A stretch of 64,000 nt of DNA from Homalodisca vitripennis (GCF_021130785.1 NC_060210.1:183860001-183924000), one strand, 5' to 3'. Counted from the first letter of the stretch, positions 23,585 to 35,738 are shown. Made by a program: numbers and translations. The notes: generated by a model from the sequence alone, not told the origin.

Positions 23585-23965
23585 GTTCTTCCCTCGTCTA
23601 AGATGACATTACATTCCAAGTTTCAAGTGTAAAGGACTTTCCTTAGGTTTGTCACAGGCCGATGAACCGCTACCTGATGAACGGCTAGAAGGACCGAAAG
23701 ACAGACGGGCGGACTAAATTTCTAGTTAAAACTTCAAAATTAATACAGTGTTCCTTTTGCAAATAGAAACCTATATGCAAAGTTTCAAGTCTCTAGGTGT
23801 TTTATATGACGAGTTATCGCAAAGGCAGACAGACGTCCATGGTTCAAAGTTCAATCTGTTGCTTGAAATTGTAACCCTAAAATAAAGAGGATTCATTCTT
23901 GTACTTAAGATACAAGTGTTTAAGAATTTTCAAGTCTAGATGTCCTGTTTATTAATACGCAAACG
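23585..23965 (+). repeat. Family D core in diverged tandem units
   Basis: The block TTTCAAGT followed by a TCTAGRTGT-like sequence occurs at 23621, 23783 and 23928, i.e. spacings of 162 and 145 bp. The first two units end in GACAGACG. This is the same core as at 61331-61411, but arranged head to tail. Confidence 0.6.
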
Positions 23966-24310
23966 ACTAGTTTAATGAATAAATGAATAGGCCTTTAATT
24001 TTTTAAAGACGTAATTACGTCATCGCTAATACTTAACCTGCCGCAAAACAGATGAATGATTAGAGAGACAGACATGTGGACTCCCTTATTAACTTTTGAA
24101 CTAACAAAAGATCAATAAATGGCGTGTGTCTTTAGCCGAGATGAACCTACGCACTAAGTGTTAAGTAGATATGGTAGGGGGATGGACAACAATAATTATG
24201 ATCTTGAGAAGGCCTGATGAGTTCTTATAATTGAATTTACTTAAAAAGTGATGATCCCTTGAGGTATAAAGTAACAGTACGAAATTTTGTAATCTTCTTT
24301 TTATTTAAAT
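23966..24310. other. Spacer, no gene seen
   Basis: One further GAGAGACAGACATG occurs near 24062, suggesting that the tandem family D array decays into this stretch. Nothing else is supported. Confidence 0.4.
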
Positions 24311-24620
24311 AACGTTTGCATGTAGGGCACGGGCTGTTTTAATTCAACCGGCACAAACGTCAAATAACCGAACAATACTGTAGTACTGCGGGAAGCTAAT
24401 TGGTATAGAGAGCACACAGCAATATACCATGTGGCAGGGGTGACAGCTGACAGAATTAATTTATACAGCCCAGCTGACAGCTGATGTTAACGCGTGTCAT
24501 TGCACCAACTACACGGGGTATCCACACCCATTTTATCTATCGTTCGTGTTAAATGCCGTGAATTGACGCATAGAAGTATTTCACTATGCGCTGATTATTA
24601 GCTAACCCACATAAGGCTGT
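24311..24620. promoter_or_regulatory. G+C-richer segment with E-box cluster
   Basis: Three CAGCTG E-boxes lie within 40 bp (24444, 24471 and 24478), in a segment noticeably less A+T-rich than its flanks. On the minus strand a frame of about 63 codons without an ATG is open across 24283-24475. A bHLH-bound enhancer is one reading; a decayed repeat is another. No promoter is identified. Confidence 0.22.
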
Positions 24621-27376
24621 TCGGCTAACTTTATGGTTAAATGTTTCAGATAAATCACCCCTCTCTGAGATAAGAAAAATAACAGACACATTTTTACAAA
24701 TTATATTATTATTAACTTCCGTATAATTATACTATTCTCACTAAAAGTGAGCTTCTAGCAAATGTGACGGGGTTCATTGAAAGAGAAAATTCCATGAATC
24801 ATGCAGCAAGACGAGCATTCAAGCACTATTTCAAAAGCGATTAATGGGAGTAAATATACCGAAGTAAAAGTATCACAGGGACTTTGGAATATTTTGGCTT
24901 AAACCTTTATCAAGATACCGTTACAATTGGCTTAATATGAGTACTAAGGATTTGAGAGGGTTAGTGACTTAATGGGTTGAAACTTTTTCATCTCTGGTAT
25001 AATGGTTTATGTTTATAAAATCTCTGCTATTGACTCGGTTTCTTTTAACGTGTTTTTACAAATCGATCTCAACACACACTTTTAGATTATTTTTAATATT
25101 CATTATGTGTACATTTATAACAGTAAATTATCTTATGCACATTTCATAATCTTGACTATTAAAAAACGTTTAGGTACACTTCTGTCTCACGAAATTAAAA
25201 AGTTATATAAACTTGTGTAGCATATTTTTTTATAATTACGAGTACATAGCGGATCCTTATGTAGCGTTAAATTAAATGTATATATGGTAGGATGTCTCAA
25301 GAAATATTTTATCTGTAGAATTTTAGTTTGCATGATATTTCATTCTACACAGACAACAATAAGTTATTTGTAGCGTTATTCAGGTATATCACTCATCAGG
25401 CTAACAAAACATTTTTCATATTATTTTCTGTACATCCATTTATTCTTACGCAGGATATCGAAAGGATGAAATGATTTATAAGTTTAAAACTAAGAATGCA
25501 ACCTTATCAATATTTGTCAAGCAAACCGTGGTGTGGCGTAATCCACTTTTAACAAACAAAACAAAACATTAACAAAATTGTGATTTATTCCAAAAAGATA
25601 TATTCTACTTTACAAACAAGATTATTAAAGAATATAATCTAACCACATTAACAAGTTGCGTGGTTAGATAAAACTAAACAATAAACAAGGAAAGGTCTGT
25701 TAACAGTCCGGTTTTCTCTGAAAAGGACTTGATCTGCAGATCACTGCGGTATATTGAAAGTTTCTCACTATATTTAACTAAAATTAACCTTAAAATAAAA
25801 ATACATTAACGTTGATAAGAGCAAAAGTTAATCAATTTAAAATCTAGTCAATCTTATTCTTACATACAATGTTTAGATATACATAAAAGTCTAATATATT
25901 GAAGACTTTAAATGATCTATTTAAAAAATACAATTTATATTATGACAATATTATCTTGACATTTTAGACTAATGAAAATAATATTAAGATTCTACAAAAT
26001 GTTTTGTTATATAGGTTACTAATTAAAAGAGAAATACAATAAAATAAAATAATTGTCTATAAAGCGGACGAATTTTAGTTTGCAGATGAGAAAAATAAAG
26101 AATTCAGTTAAGAATGTCTTAGACTAATCTGTTGTGTATAATATATATCTTTTCAGTTTGACTAAGTAACCAATTAATTATAGCATTACAAAAAGAATTT
26201 AAGATTTTAATTGTTTTAATTTTATTTGGAAAATAGAATTATTTTTTTAATTTGGAAAATAAAATTATTTTATTTTTTAATTATTTATATTGTTTTTTAT
26301 TTGTGGAAGCGAAGTTTTTATACGTTTTGAAAAGTTATTTCTTTCAAAAATATGAATATAAGTATAAACAACCGATTGATTTTATTTTGAATTTTTATTC
26401 AGCACTTTGCACTTAATTATTCTCCATGAAACACGTAAAATGCTGTGCTAAGTCCTCAAGCGAATCTTTCGAAACATATAGCTAATTTCATTGTGATATT
26501 TAGGCTACTCATGTAATTAATTAAGTCACAAATAAAAATGTGATACGATTGTCCCTAGTTATAATTTATTCTCTATTATTTCGCTGTTGTATTCGTTTCC
26601 CTTAAGACCAATGTGAACGTGTTCGCTATCGCTCAGGCAAATCCTATGAAGCAACATACACCATCACTGAGCTTGATGTTGCTTTTAAGCTTCAAATAAA
26701 ATTTAAAGTGGACCTGTTAATATTTTAACTTGTACAGGTTACTTCGTTCCCGACATATCGTGCCGACAGACAGAAATGGAATCGTCCAGTCACTGAAGGG
26801 ATATGGTTTTCTAACAGTCTGGTATTCTTGGATTAATTCTTATTCTATAATTATCTTGAAATTATAGTTGCATCATAATTTAGTTGCAGATTGAAACTGT
26901 TATATGCTCTCCCTCTTTCACTAAAAGTTTCTATTGCCTTCCTTTCAAATGATTTAATTCAAATATTCAATTAAAAGTAAAATGTAAGAATGTCTTCGTT
27001 TGTTGGCTTCTGACTAACATTTAACTTTCCTCCAGCAAGTCCAGACAAACACAAGCTGCAGACTCCCAAGACACAAACCATTCTTGATTAAGCTGCAGTC
27101 GTTCCACACAACAGTCACTTCAGGGAGCAGACGCTTTTCGCGCTCCTTATTGTTCTTCAACTCTCAAGGGAAACTTGAGAAAGCAGCTGGAGTAACGAGA
27201 TCTTCAGTTCAACAAGTAACATCAGCTAATTAATAATAAAGTTATCTTATAAAGAGTATGAGTCACAAAACTTTACGAATATCAAAGTTGGCATCTTTTA
27301 TATTATTTTTTTAAAACTAGCATTACTGAATAATATATTTATTAGGTAAATTCCAAACTGATTTCCTGTTTATTTC
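24621..27376. other. Long A+T-rich stretch, no gene seen
   Basis: 26200-26310 is extreme A+T low-complexity sequence (TTTAATT/TTATTT runs). There is no coding or repeat structure that I can support. It would be the 3' flank of the minus-strand candidate ending at 27377. Confidence 0.5.
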
Positions 27377-27444
27377 TTATTTAACGTTCTTATCTTCGAA
27401 ATCAGGAAACTCCGGAGCTAATTCAGGTGCACTCCCAAAGGAAC
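27377..27444 (-). CDS. Candidate terminal coding exon
   Basis: On the minus strand, the acceptor CTGATTTTGCAG precedes 68 bp: two leading bases, 21 codons and TAA. The peptide is SFGSAPELAPEFPDFEDKNV plus K. It is acidic and proline-rich, and its codons are clearly more G+C-rich than the flanks. GAAATAAA follows the stop immediately. The other two frames stop early. The exon would need a donor leaving one base of a codon, which the candidate at 29564-29602 supplies. The family is not recognised. Confidence 0.37.
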
Positions 27445-27611
27445 CTGCAAAATCAGTTTTCATAACATATTATATACCATTATTGAAGAGTTTCGTTAAA
27501 AATACACAAGCTTAAAAATATAATTTACAAGAATATGGTACATTAAAAATATGGAAAAAATTGTCTTATTTATAGATTAACTGGATACGCAATTTTTTCT
27601 GAACTCTATGG

Positions 27612-27976
27612 GTTGAAGAAAATTCAAACGTATCTGTTGTGTGTGTCTGTCTGTCCGTACGATACGCATTATCTTGAAAACAAACTGACATATAGACTTC
27701 AAGTTTTGCACACAGCTTTATTTCTATATAGAAAACATCGTGTTTCATCATGGTACCTGTCACTCCATGGTTTTGGCTGAGCGTTAGTGAAAGGTCTGTG
27801 CATGCGTCTTATGTGTGACCATGACAGCGACAAGTAAATTGCAGTATAAATAAATTTGCGAACAATCTGAGTAAAATTATGTCATTTTGACATAAAACAT
27901 AGTAACAAATGTAGCTGTTGACGTTAAATTTTGCACGCAACTTCAGAAAAGTCTGTTATGCAACACGTGATGTGTA
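27612..27976 (-). repeat. Family D repeat, well-preserved copy
   Basis: It begins with TGTGTGTCTGTCTGTCCGTA and ATTATCTTGAAAAC...ATATAGACTTCAAGTTTTGC, the reverse complement of the core at 61331-61411. It ends in CTGTTATGCAACACGTGATG at 27953. The open frame at 27566-27763 is internal to the repeat and not a gene. Confidence 0.65.
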
Positions 27977-29563
27977 CTACTGTCTTGTATATAAATAAAT
28001 ATACAGTATAAATATGTGCTGCAATTTTATATTTTCACAAAATACATTCAATAGCACACAGCTCGCTAAGGATCCGCAGTAAGGATGTTTATAGAAAATT
28101 TTCATTTAAGTAAACGTCTAAATAACACCAAAAACAATTAAGATAAAATCTGAAAATTTGATATAATTATATATTTTTTTTAAATCCGCACTGAAAAAAT
28201 GTAATACTTTGCATATAAATTATGTGAAATAAGTTAGAAGCGGAAACAGAATGTTAGTAATATACTTTAGGGTTTGGTACTGATATAAATTATAAAGTGA
28301 TTCAAAAATTAACATTCATTAACGTTGCAGTTTTTTGGTAAAAAAAATTTGATCAGATAACGTTTCGAAACAAAATGTACCGTCAACAGTTTCGTATGTG
28401 ATTTTGCAAGTTATTTTTATTCGCAACGACAGCAAAAACTTGAATTATGGAAAACTAAAATATCTTCACTTGCGATCATAAGAATAGGGCCAGTTTGAAT
28501 CAAATTAATTAAATAGTACATGATGGAAATTGAAACTGGAAATAGTGGAAACATGTTCATTGTTATTTATTATTAAAGGAGTCTATTAGCAGCTCCCGTG
28601 TCCTTGTAATGATATACTGTCATGTATGCCAGAGTTGGTCATATGAGTAACTATTATATATTCCTTAAAAGGCTATAAAATGTTATAAACTAGTAGTGTT
28701 TAATTTTACTCATTAGATAAGATCTTTTTTATTCGTATGACTTCTAACAAACTTGTTATGTATGATAGCATTTTTACATACTACTATTTCGTTAACAAGC
28801 CTTATTTGGAATAGTAAAAACATGTTTTATTTACTTGTTCTATATACATTGAATATGTCCTTCATCTTTTATATATTTTTAGAATCAGCTAAAATTAAGC
28901 TTATCAAGAGATTATTAAGAATGATAAAAATATGCCTTTCTCTAAAAATACTATATTATAACATGTCACCTTCCCCACTACCAAAGAGTACTGGAAGGTT
29001 TAAGAACAAATGTTTAGTTACTAAACATCCCGTCTTATAAATTTGAAGATTATTCTATGATTGGAACATATTGATATGTATTATCTTTAGCAAAACAAAA
29101 ATATATGCAGGAGTAGAGCAAATCTATTTCTTCGACTCTGAGCCATAAAAATCTGAAGAAGTTGTAAAATTTACTGAAATGTAAATCGAGAGTGGCGTAG
29201 TGCAGATATTCGTGCATTGTTCTAGGATAAGCAAACTTCGCATATCTGGCTTTGCCTTGCCCTTTGTACCAAGGTAATGTAATTAGGGCCGGAGACTATG
29301 ATGTTTTTATGAAAGATATTTCATCAAGAACGAAATATTACTTCTACACAGCTGAAAATCATTAAATGTTTTATGATGGACTATTTGTTTTATAAAGACG
29401 ACTATTCTACACCATTCCTTCATTACTGATATAAATACATTTTAAATTATAATAGCTGTACAACTAAATCAACATGTTAACATGAAAAAGATGTCGTCTA
29501 AGCATACCTGCTATGCAAATAACTCAACATGTTGTATTTTTTATTCCGTTGCTTGAAACTTAC
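27977..29563. other. A+T-rich stretch, no gene seen
   Basis: A 95-codon plus-strand frame at 28753-29040 is mostly isoleucine, leucine and lysine codons, as expected from base composition. It shows no motif. Confidence 0.45.
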
Positions 29564-29602
29564 CAACCATAATATCCAAATTTAATTTATACTCCCTCAT
29601 TA
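29564..29602 (-). CDS. Candidate 39-bp microexon
   Basis: On the minus strand, CCAAATTAAATTTTTACAG precedes and GTAAGTTTC follows. Both are close to consensus. One frame gives two leading bases, MREYKLNLDIMV and one trailing G. That G plus the first two bases of the exon at 27377-27444 makes a glycine codon, so the phases agree. The peptide is short and gives no identity. Chance GTAAGT sites are frequent, so phase agreement is the main support. Confidence 0.25.
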
Positions 29603-29885
29603 CTGTAAAAATTTAATTTGGGATATACAGTGACTTAACATAAACATCGTGGTGCTATAGGGTGTATATTAGTTGTGCAAGCCTACTTAGTATAAGTAAC
29701 CTCTCCTAAGTATTCGGTGAAAAGTACCGCCTCTGACTAATTTGTGTCTGAGAGTGTTTATTTAATTCCAGTACAAACAGATACATTACAGTTTTCTCAC
29801 AACAGTATCATACTACTACTACTATCATAAGTACTATTAGTCCCATTGCCATGGATACCTATAAGGTAGTAGTTGAAATTATCAA

Positions 29886-29996
29886 CTAGCCGCCCCTATG
29901 TCTCCTGCATAGTCTTCTTGCATTTGTGCTAATTTTTTTAGGTCCCTGAATACTCTGTTCTTCATCATTTCTTAAAACATCCAATGTATCTATTTC
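29886..29996 (-). CDS. Candidate terminal exon, two overlapping frames
   Basis: On the minus strand an acceptor (TATTTTTGATCCAACAG) precedes 36 codons and TAG, in phase 0: EIDTLDVLRNDEEQSIQGPK then KISTNARRLCRRHRGG. A second frame in the same DNA starts ATGATGAAG near 29956 and reads MMKNRVFRDLKKLAQMQEDY then AGDIGAAS before TGA at about 29881. Both look coding, so the true frame is uncertain. AATAAA lies about 120 bp downstream. The phase-0 frame could continue from the signal-peptide-like exon at 31321-31389. The alternative is the 3' end of a mobile-element ORF. Confidence 0.33.
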   Translation of the reverse strand, partial: EIDTLDVLRNDEEQSIQGPKKISTNARRLCRRHRGG

Positions 29997-29999
29997 CTG

Positions 30000-31251
30000 T
30001 TGGATCAAAAATATTGAGTTAGAACTATTGTATTGTTTGTAAAATAATAATATAACAACTCTAACAGTGTTTTATTTAAACAAAATTAGTGTTTACACCT
30101 TTTATAAAAACAAATCCTACATATCGTTACATCAAAAGTTACAGATTACACTTGGTAAAAACCCACATAAAAACTATACTACTTGAATTAGTTTATTTAT
30201 AGTGTTTATTGGGTTTTAAATTCCAGGATTAAGAAATACTAAAAATAAATTCTCTTTTAGAAATACTCTAACCATGTATTTCATTAATAGTATAATACAA
30301 ATATATGCATAATGAGTAGTTTCACGTGGGGGGTATATAAAGAATATTTTGAATCTAGGAATATTATCTCTAAAGCCTTTGATTTTAATACTACATTGTT
30401 TTCCAAACTGGAAATCTACTACAACACTTTAATGTAAATCAACCTCAAATATTTGTTATCCATTACCGCATTGATTTTAAAAACATTTTTTATTTCCAAA
30501 AATTTGCCTAATCACTATTCTTAGTACTTAAACCATTTCAACATAATTAATAGAGTAGGTAGATTTCCAACTGAAAAATTTAATATTTGTGAATTTTTCA
30601 AATCTGTTGCAGCTTTGTTTGAGACACTGGCAATTCATATTACTGTATTTTTAAATGGATTCTCATAATTAAATTGTTTTTTATAAATATATTTCTTTTG
30701 TTCTATTTTGAATAGTTAAATTAGTAAGAATAACGTTCTAAAGAGAATAAATTGTGAACCCTGAAATGATTATAATATATAATGAGACGTCATAGACTTT
30801 GTTTCGTTAACTGTGACTAACTAGTAACAAGGATAAGCCTCAAATCACACGCTTCTCGATCCAGGCTTGAATCACACCCGGAAGTCCTGGCTTAAATTAA
30901 TTCCCTCAGCATATAGTGCAATGCTTTTAGCTTTTTGGAAATACCTTGTTCCAGCTAAATTCCTTATATATTTACATGCCACTAACAGTCTGCAATGTTA
31001 CTGAATTCTTTCTGTTATTACATTGAAAATTAAATAATACCTGTATTTTTCCCATTTTTTAAATATTAGCAAAGCATTTAATAGTGATTTTAAATTTTAA
31101 AGTAATGTGTTCTAATTTTACCAAATTTTCAAAATAAGTAATAAAACAAAAATTTAACAATTACTATAATTGAATTCTTTACTTGGTAGTCAACCTGTGA
31201 TTATATCATATAAATGTCAGGGTGATGTACATAAATGCATGTGATCTTTTA
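30000..31251. other. A+T-rich stretch, possible intron
   Basis: It would be intron if 31321-31389 joins 29886-29996. A short imperfect direct repeat (AATCACAC...CC.GGCTT, about 27 bp) lies at 30845-30900. No gene is seen. Confidence 0.45.
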
Positions 31252-31389
31252 CTAGGATATTTTCAGTTGAACCAAGAATATAAGCAAAGTATAAGTGGAT
31301 CTTATATGGGAAGAATCTACCTCAATAATGCTCATGTTTAATTCATTTGACTCCACGAGGTAGAGAACGGACAACCCGACAATGAACAT
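31252..31389 (-). CDS. Candidate signal-peptide exon or small ORF
   Basis: The minus-strand ATG at 31389 gives MFIVGLSVLYLVESNELNMS and continues open for 45 codons to TAG. The first 14 residues are a hydrophobic run ending in E-S, like a short signal peptide. After residue 23 (IIE) a donor-like GAG|GTAGAT occurs, so the coding part may be only 31321-31389, ending in phase 0. That phase fits the exon candidate at 29886-29996. A product of about 59 residues would result. It is unrecognised, and chance is not excluded. Confidence 0.2.
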   Translation of the reverse strand: MFIVGLSVLYLVESNELNMSIIEVDSSHIRSTYTLLIFLVQLKIS

Positions 31390-33132
31390 CCTTGCTGCTT
31401 TGAAGTTATTTTATTCACCTACCTCGATTTGTAAAAAAACAACTCTGAAAACTTGCTATGAATAAAATGTAGGTTGTTAATCCTGAATGGTGATTCTCAT
31501 AAACAATCAAGATTATCTCAAGTAATCAATTTAATCAAGTACTGTGCAATCAAAACCGTGCACGACATGAAGACGAAGCAATTAAATTGGCCTACATATC
31601 GTACTATTGAGACGATATTGATCCTAAAGTTAGCTTGTCTCAATATTTTAGACGAGTTATAGCCGAAAATTGAGTATTATATCGAAATAAAATTCTCGAT
31701 ATCTACCTTAGATGTTGTAAATTCATTAGAATTGATTTTATTAAACCATAACGTAAACTAGAATATTTAAAATATGTTTATTTATAGTTTGTCTTTTAGT
31801 ATAATAAAACTGTTGTAAATGGCAGTTGAAATCAATAAATTCGTTAATTATCGTCATAAATCTGTCAACAACCCAAAGAAGCAAAATGTGATATATGTAA
31901 GGATATAAAAGTGATTGTCTATTCAGTATATTATAATAGATTGAAGTATACAGCAGTACGATAAAACAGTCACAATTAACCTTTCTGTATTGTTTTTTAC
32001 GTGGTCGAGTCAAACACCCATTTCCGATACAACTGAGGTAAACCCTTTAGACTGCAAATTGGTTTTGTCTTTGCGACGTGCCAAATCCCTCGAGCTTTAT
32101 CAGTAAGTGTTTATCAGTAAGTAATTTAATGAATTAAAGAGTTAAAAAGTTACATCTTGTAAATATTAAAGTTAATGTGTTGAAGTATAAATATAATTCA
32201 ATAAAGTAATAAAATGATGTAGTTTTTACTTTTTATGAATACTGAGTTTGGCTGCATTTCACCTACTACGTAGTGCAGTTTATCGCATCCAAAACTGTCA
32301 GAGATAAAAACTCTAGAATCTGGAGTCCACGTCTGTATGACGACATGGTCACTAAAAAAGAAGTTAAAAACGAACTCATTTCACTTTTTTGATGATGGGG
32401 CCAAACACGCGTCGTGTAGCAGAATTCGCTGAGGTTGCACTCCAAATATCAAGTCTATAGTAACATTTAATACTGTATTATATGATAAATGATATACCAT
32501 CGTACTCAGTGTGATACACACAATTTTGTGAGATTCTTCAAAGTTACTTATAACACTAATATAACAATATTCACTAATGCTCAGCCAAATCCTATGGAGT
32601 GACACGATTATAGTAAGATTTTAGAAACGTAAATGCAAGAAATCTTAAATTGCTATGTATTTAAAATCCCTTTGATATATACAGCATTAGGTGAAAGCCG
32701 ATATTTTTTGTTCTGATCTAAATAAAACTATTTTTGTTTATTTTAATTTCCAAGCTTATCTTAGTTGTGTTTAATTAATCAAAAATATTAAATCTGTTTG
32801 TTTCAATAAGCGTAAGTACTTATTTATGGCTTGTGAGCAAACTGTCCTTAAAATCATTAAAATTTACTTTTTCTACTTCAAAAAGTCATAGTAATAAGAG
32901 TAAGCATCTTGATTGCACTTAAAATATTGCAACATGCATTTTTATTTTATTCTTATTATAATATATTTGATATAACTACAAAAATAATGATTTGTACAAA
33001 ATTTAATCATGTTTTTTTAAAAACATGTAAATGAAAACTATGTATCAAAGTAGGATAGTTACAGAATAATTAAACTGGTTCATAAAAATCTACATTACAC
33101 TATCTCTGTATCTTTAATTTTACGAAACTTAC
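31390..33132. other. A+T-rich stretch, no gene seen
   Basis: A short direct repeat TTTATCAGTAAGT is duplicated at about 32098-32125. An 18-bp near-palindrome CATGTTTTT/AAAAACATG lies near 33009. The minus-strand open frames at 31741 and 32381 look like chance. Confidence 0.45.
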
Positions 33133-33177
33133 ACATTACGACACTATAACTAATTGTATCTACGATAAAAATTAATA
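33133..33177 (-). CDS. Candidate 45-bp microexon
   Basis: The minus-strand acceptor (long T run, then ATCCGCCCTTAG) and the donor GTAAGTTTCG are both strong. Only the frame with two leading bases is open: LIFIVDTISYSVVM plus one trailing T. With the next exon candidate at 29564 this makes a leucine codon. It is hydrophobic, perhaps a membrane segment. The same caution about chance splice sites applies. Confidence 0.23.
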
Positions 33178-33484
33178 CTAAGGGCGGATAAAAAAAAACA
33201 TAATTGTATAAAAATGAAAATCTTATGCATTGTAAGACATTCGGCATGTCAATTTACGACGAAACAAAAAACGAAAATATGATATTTAAAAGTCATTCTG
33301 CATTTTTAACAGCAAATAAACTCACAATCTCATTTTAAATTTGTGAAATAGTGAGAAGCAGAGTGCCTCTCTGTGATTTTTGCGATGATTATTTACATCG
33401 TGGTTAAATAACTTTAAATAATAACATTATTACAACCTGACTGAATTGTAAATTGAAGTGAGGCACTAAAATGCGAAAGACGTA

Positions 33485-33788
33485 ATGTCGGTCGTGATTG
33501 CGTTAGTGGTGATTGCCAACTTGAAGCTAGTGCGTGCACAGACAATTGTATTTCCACTTAAAAACCAAGCCATCATCTCATCAACATTTAAATAAACCGC
33601 CATTTACGATTCACTCAACTTGCGGGACACGATCTTACCGCTCACTGAAACAGGAGCAGTGGTTAAACGTAACCGCTCGTAAAAGCTTTTATTTTCAATT
33701 CAATTTACAATCTTTCCCAGGCACACAAGTACACGAGAAAGAATCTCCTATAGTCAATCATAACGATTTTCATAGCTTCGTCAATTAA
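33485..33788 (+). CDS. Candidate secreted small protein, frame broken
   Basis: The ATG at 33485 opens MSVVIALVVIANLKLVRAQT, a convincing signal peptide with a likely cut after VRA. It continues IVFPLKNQ to a TAA at 33595. A second frame overlaps from 33534 and runs to TAA at 33788 with coding-like content, including NVTARKSFYFQFNLQSFPG and an N-glycosylation site. A strong acceptor-like TTTACAATCTTTCCCAG ends at 33720. It is either a two-exon gene whose donor I cannot place, a frameshifted pseudogene, or chance. No family is assigned. Confidence 0.27.
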
Positions 33789-33859
33789 TTGTAATGATCG
33801 AAATCAACGATGGAAATCTCGTAATTTATTTATTTGTCCTATTGCCTGAGCGTTATCTA

Positions 33860-34182
33860 AGTCTATCACTCTAAGTTGGGGAAAATTTCCATTTCTGTCT
33901 GTGTCCGTACAATGTCCAAAACTCGATCTAACCTATGTAGTTTAAATTTATTCGATGATTTTTCATTTCTACATAACCAATATCGAATCCACAATGGTAC
34001 ATGACACTACCTTTGATTTGGATAAGCGGTAGTGAACATTGGAATATTAGTCAACAATATTAGGGGTGACAATGAGAAAATCACCCGTGTAAATAAATAT
34101 GCAAATCAACTGAGTAACATTTCAACTTGTAACATAGTAACAAATGGACCCAGCGATGCCTGTTATGTAACACGTGATGTGG
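33860..34182 (-). repeat. Family D repeat
   Basis: It contains TTTCTGTCTGTGTCCGTACA near the start and CTGTTATGTAACACGTGATG at 34160-34179. The open frames at 34032-34465 run through and out of the repeat and have no coding support. Confidence 0.55.
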
Positions 34183-35738
34183 CATGCTCCTACCTTGTAC
34201 TTATTAGTGAGGTTGCTAAGTTATTCGGTATAACATACAAACATGTAGCCAACATATGTTGCACAAGGTTTCATGTGTATTTCAATGTAGTATAACAGTA
34301 ATTTATAGACTGTCTTATCAAACAGTATCCCAACTGTGTCTGAGAGTCAGATATAATTTATGGTTATTAAAAGATATCACCGTGGTTATGTGTTTTCTAA
34401 AATATAACCTAAATGTTCAAAATTTCTCTCTACATCAGAAATACGATAGAAGGGACATTTTATGAGCTAAGGTGTCGTAGTTTTTAAGTCAGACAATGAA
34501 ACGGTTTATTAGTGAGCATATATGAGGGAACATCGAAAATTAAACTTTTTGCGTTAGGCTACTAAAACAATAAAGTATTCAATCAATAAGTCCATTATTC
34601 AATAAAAGACAGCATATGTTGTGATGGTATTTTGCAGTTTAGCAGAAATTCAGATATTTTAAATGGAAAGCAGTCGAACGAGGGCAGTTTAAATATATTC
34701 AGTAATCGATACATTTGTAAATAATCTGTATATTTAAAAAGTTTGATAATTAAAACGTTTTTACTGTTCGCTTAGAAGTTAACAATCCTTCCGTATAGTG
34801 CTGTGAGACCGGCTTCTATTTTAATTCAATAATTTTCCATCTTGGGTTAGTCCCATAATCGATTTCAGTAAAGTATCCATAAGAAACACATTCTCCTTAC
34901 ACTATCATGTTGTCTGTTTCAAAATAGTTGTATATTGAGAAGAAAACTATTAAGATCTTTAGTTGTAAATTTGACAATGTCTTTTTTGTGTTTAATATTA
35001 ACATTTGGTTTATTTTGACTTGCTAGCGTTTTTTTTCTGACATTGTTTACATATTAAAGCGGTATACTCTGTGTATTTTTATTACTTTGATTGGATTGTT
35101 TTATGTATTTGTAATATAGATCCTATGATTAGTAGAATCCATATAAACCTATTTTTCTATTGAAAACACAAGTCCTGGGAGTTTCAAAATCGTTCATGTA
35201 ATTCCGGTAATTAAAACCTACTTCCGGAGGTAAATAAAGTACTTCATATGGATGAAAAAATCAATTCATGTTGGAAATCATGTACATCTAATGTTGAAAA
35301 GGAAAATATAGTTCTTTAGGGTTGCTACGCCATTTCAACCGTTAAGGATGTGTGATATTTATAATAATTATTTAATATTTATATTTAATTCATGAAGCAT
35401 ATATGTGCAAATTTCAAATTTCTGGAATATCAATAATTTGGACATTGAGTAGTTGAGGGGTAGTCTCTATATACATAGAAATTAAAAGAGAGCCAGTGGA
35501 ACGATATCTGAAGACTTTTTAAATACGATCAGAACATATAATATATTTACAAATACATCCAATTTCAAGTTCATCCTTTAAACGTATATTAGTTTGTTTT
35601 AAATATAACTATTATTGAATCCCAACACACTAATACTAACACCCTATATGTATTATATATTTATTTTTGTTCCCTTCTTTAAGAAAATCACATAATCAAT
35701 TAGTAGAGCCAATTAGTATAAACAATGTCTGGCCCAAT
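34183..35738. other. A+T-rich stretch, no gene seen
   Basis: No repeat core or exon-like segment could be picked out here. Confidence 0.5.

Noticed and set aside
28753..29040. 95-codon hydrophobic frame
   Set aside because: Its residues (Ile, Leu, Lys, Asn, Tyr) are those that A+T-rich sequence yields by default.
34032..34465. Two overlapping plus-strand open frames
   Set aside because: They begin inside a family D repeat and continue into plain A+T-rich sequence with no splice or codon support.
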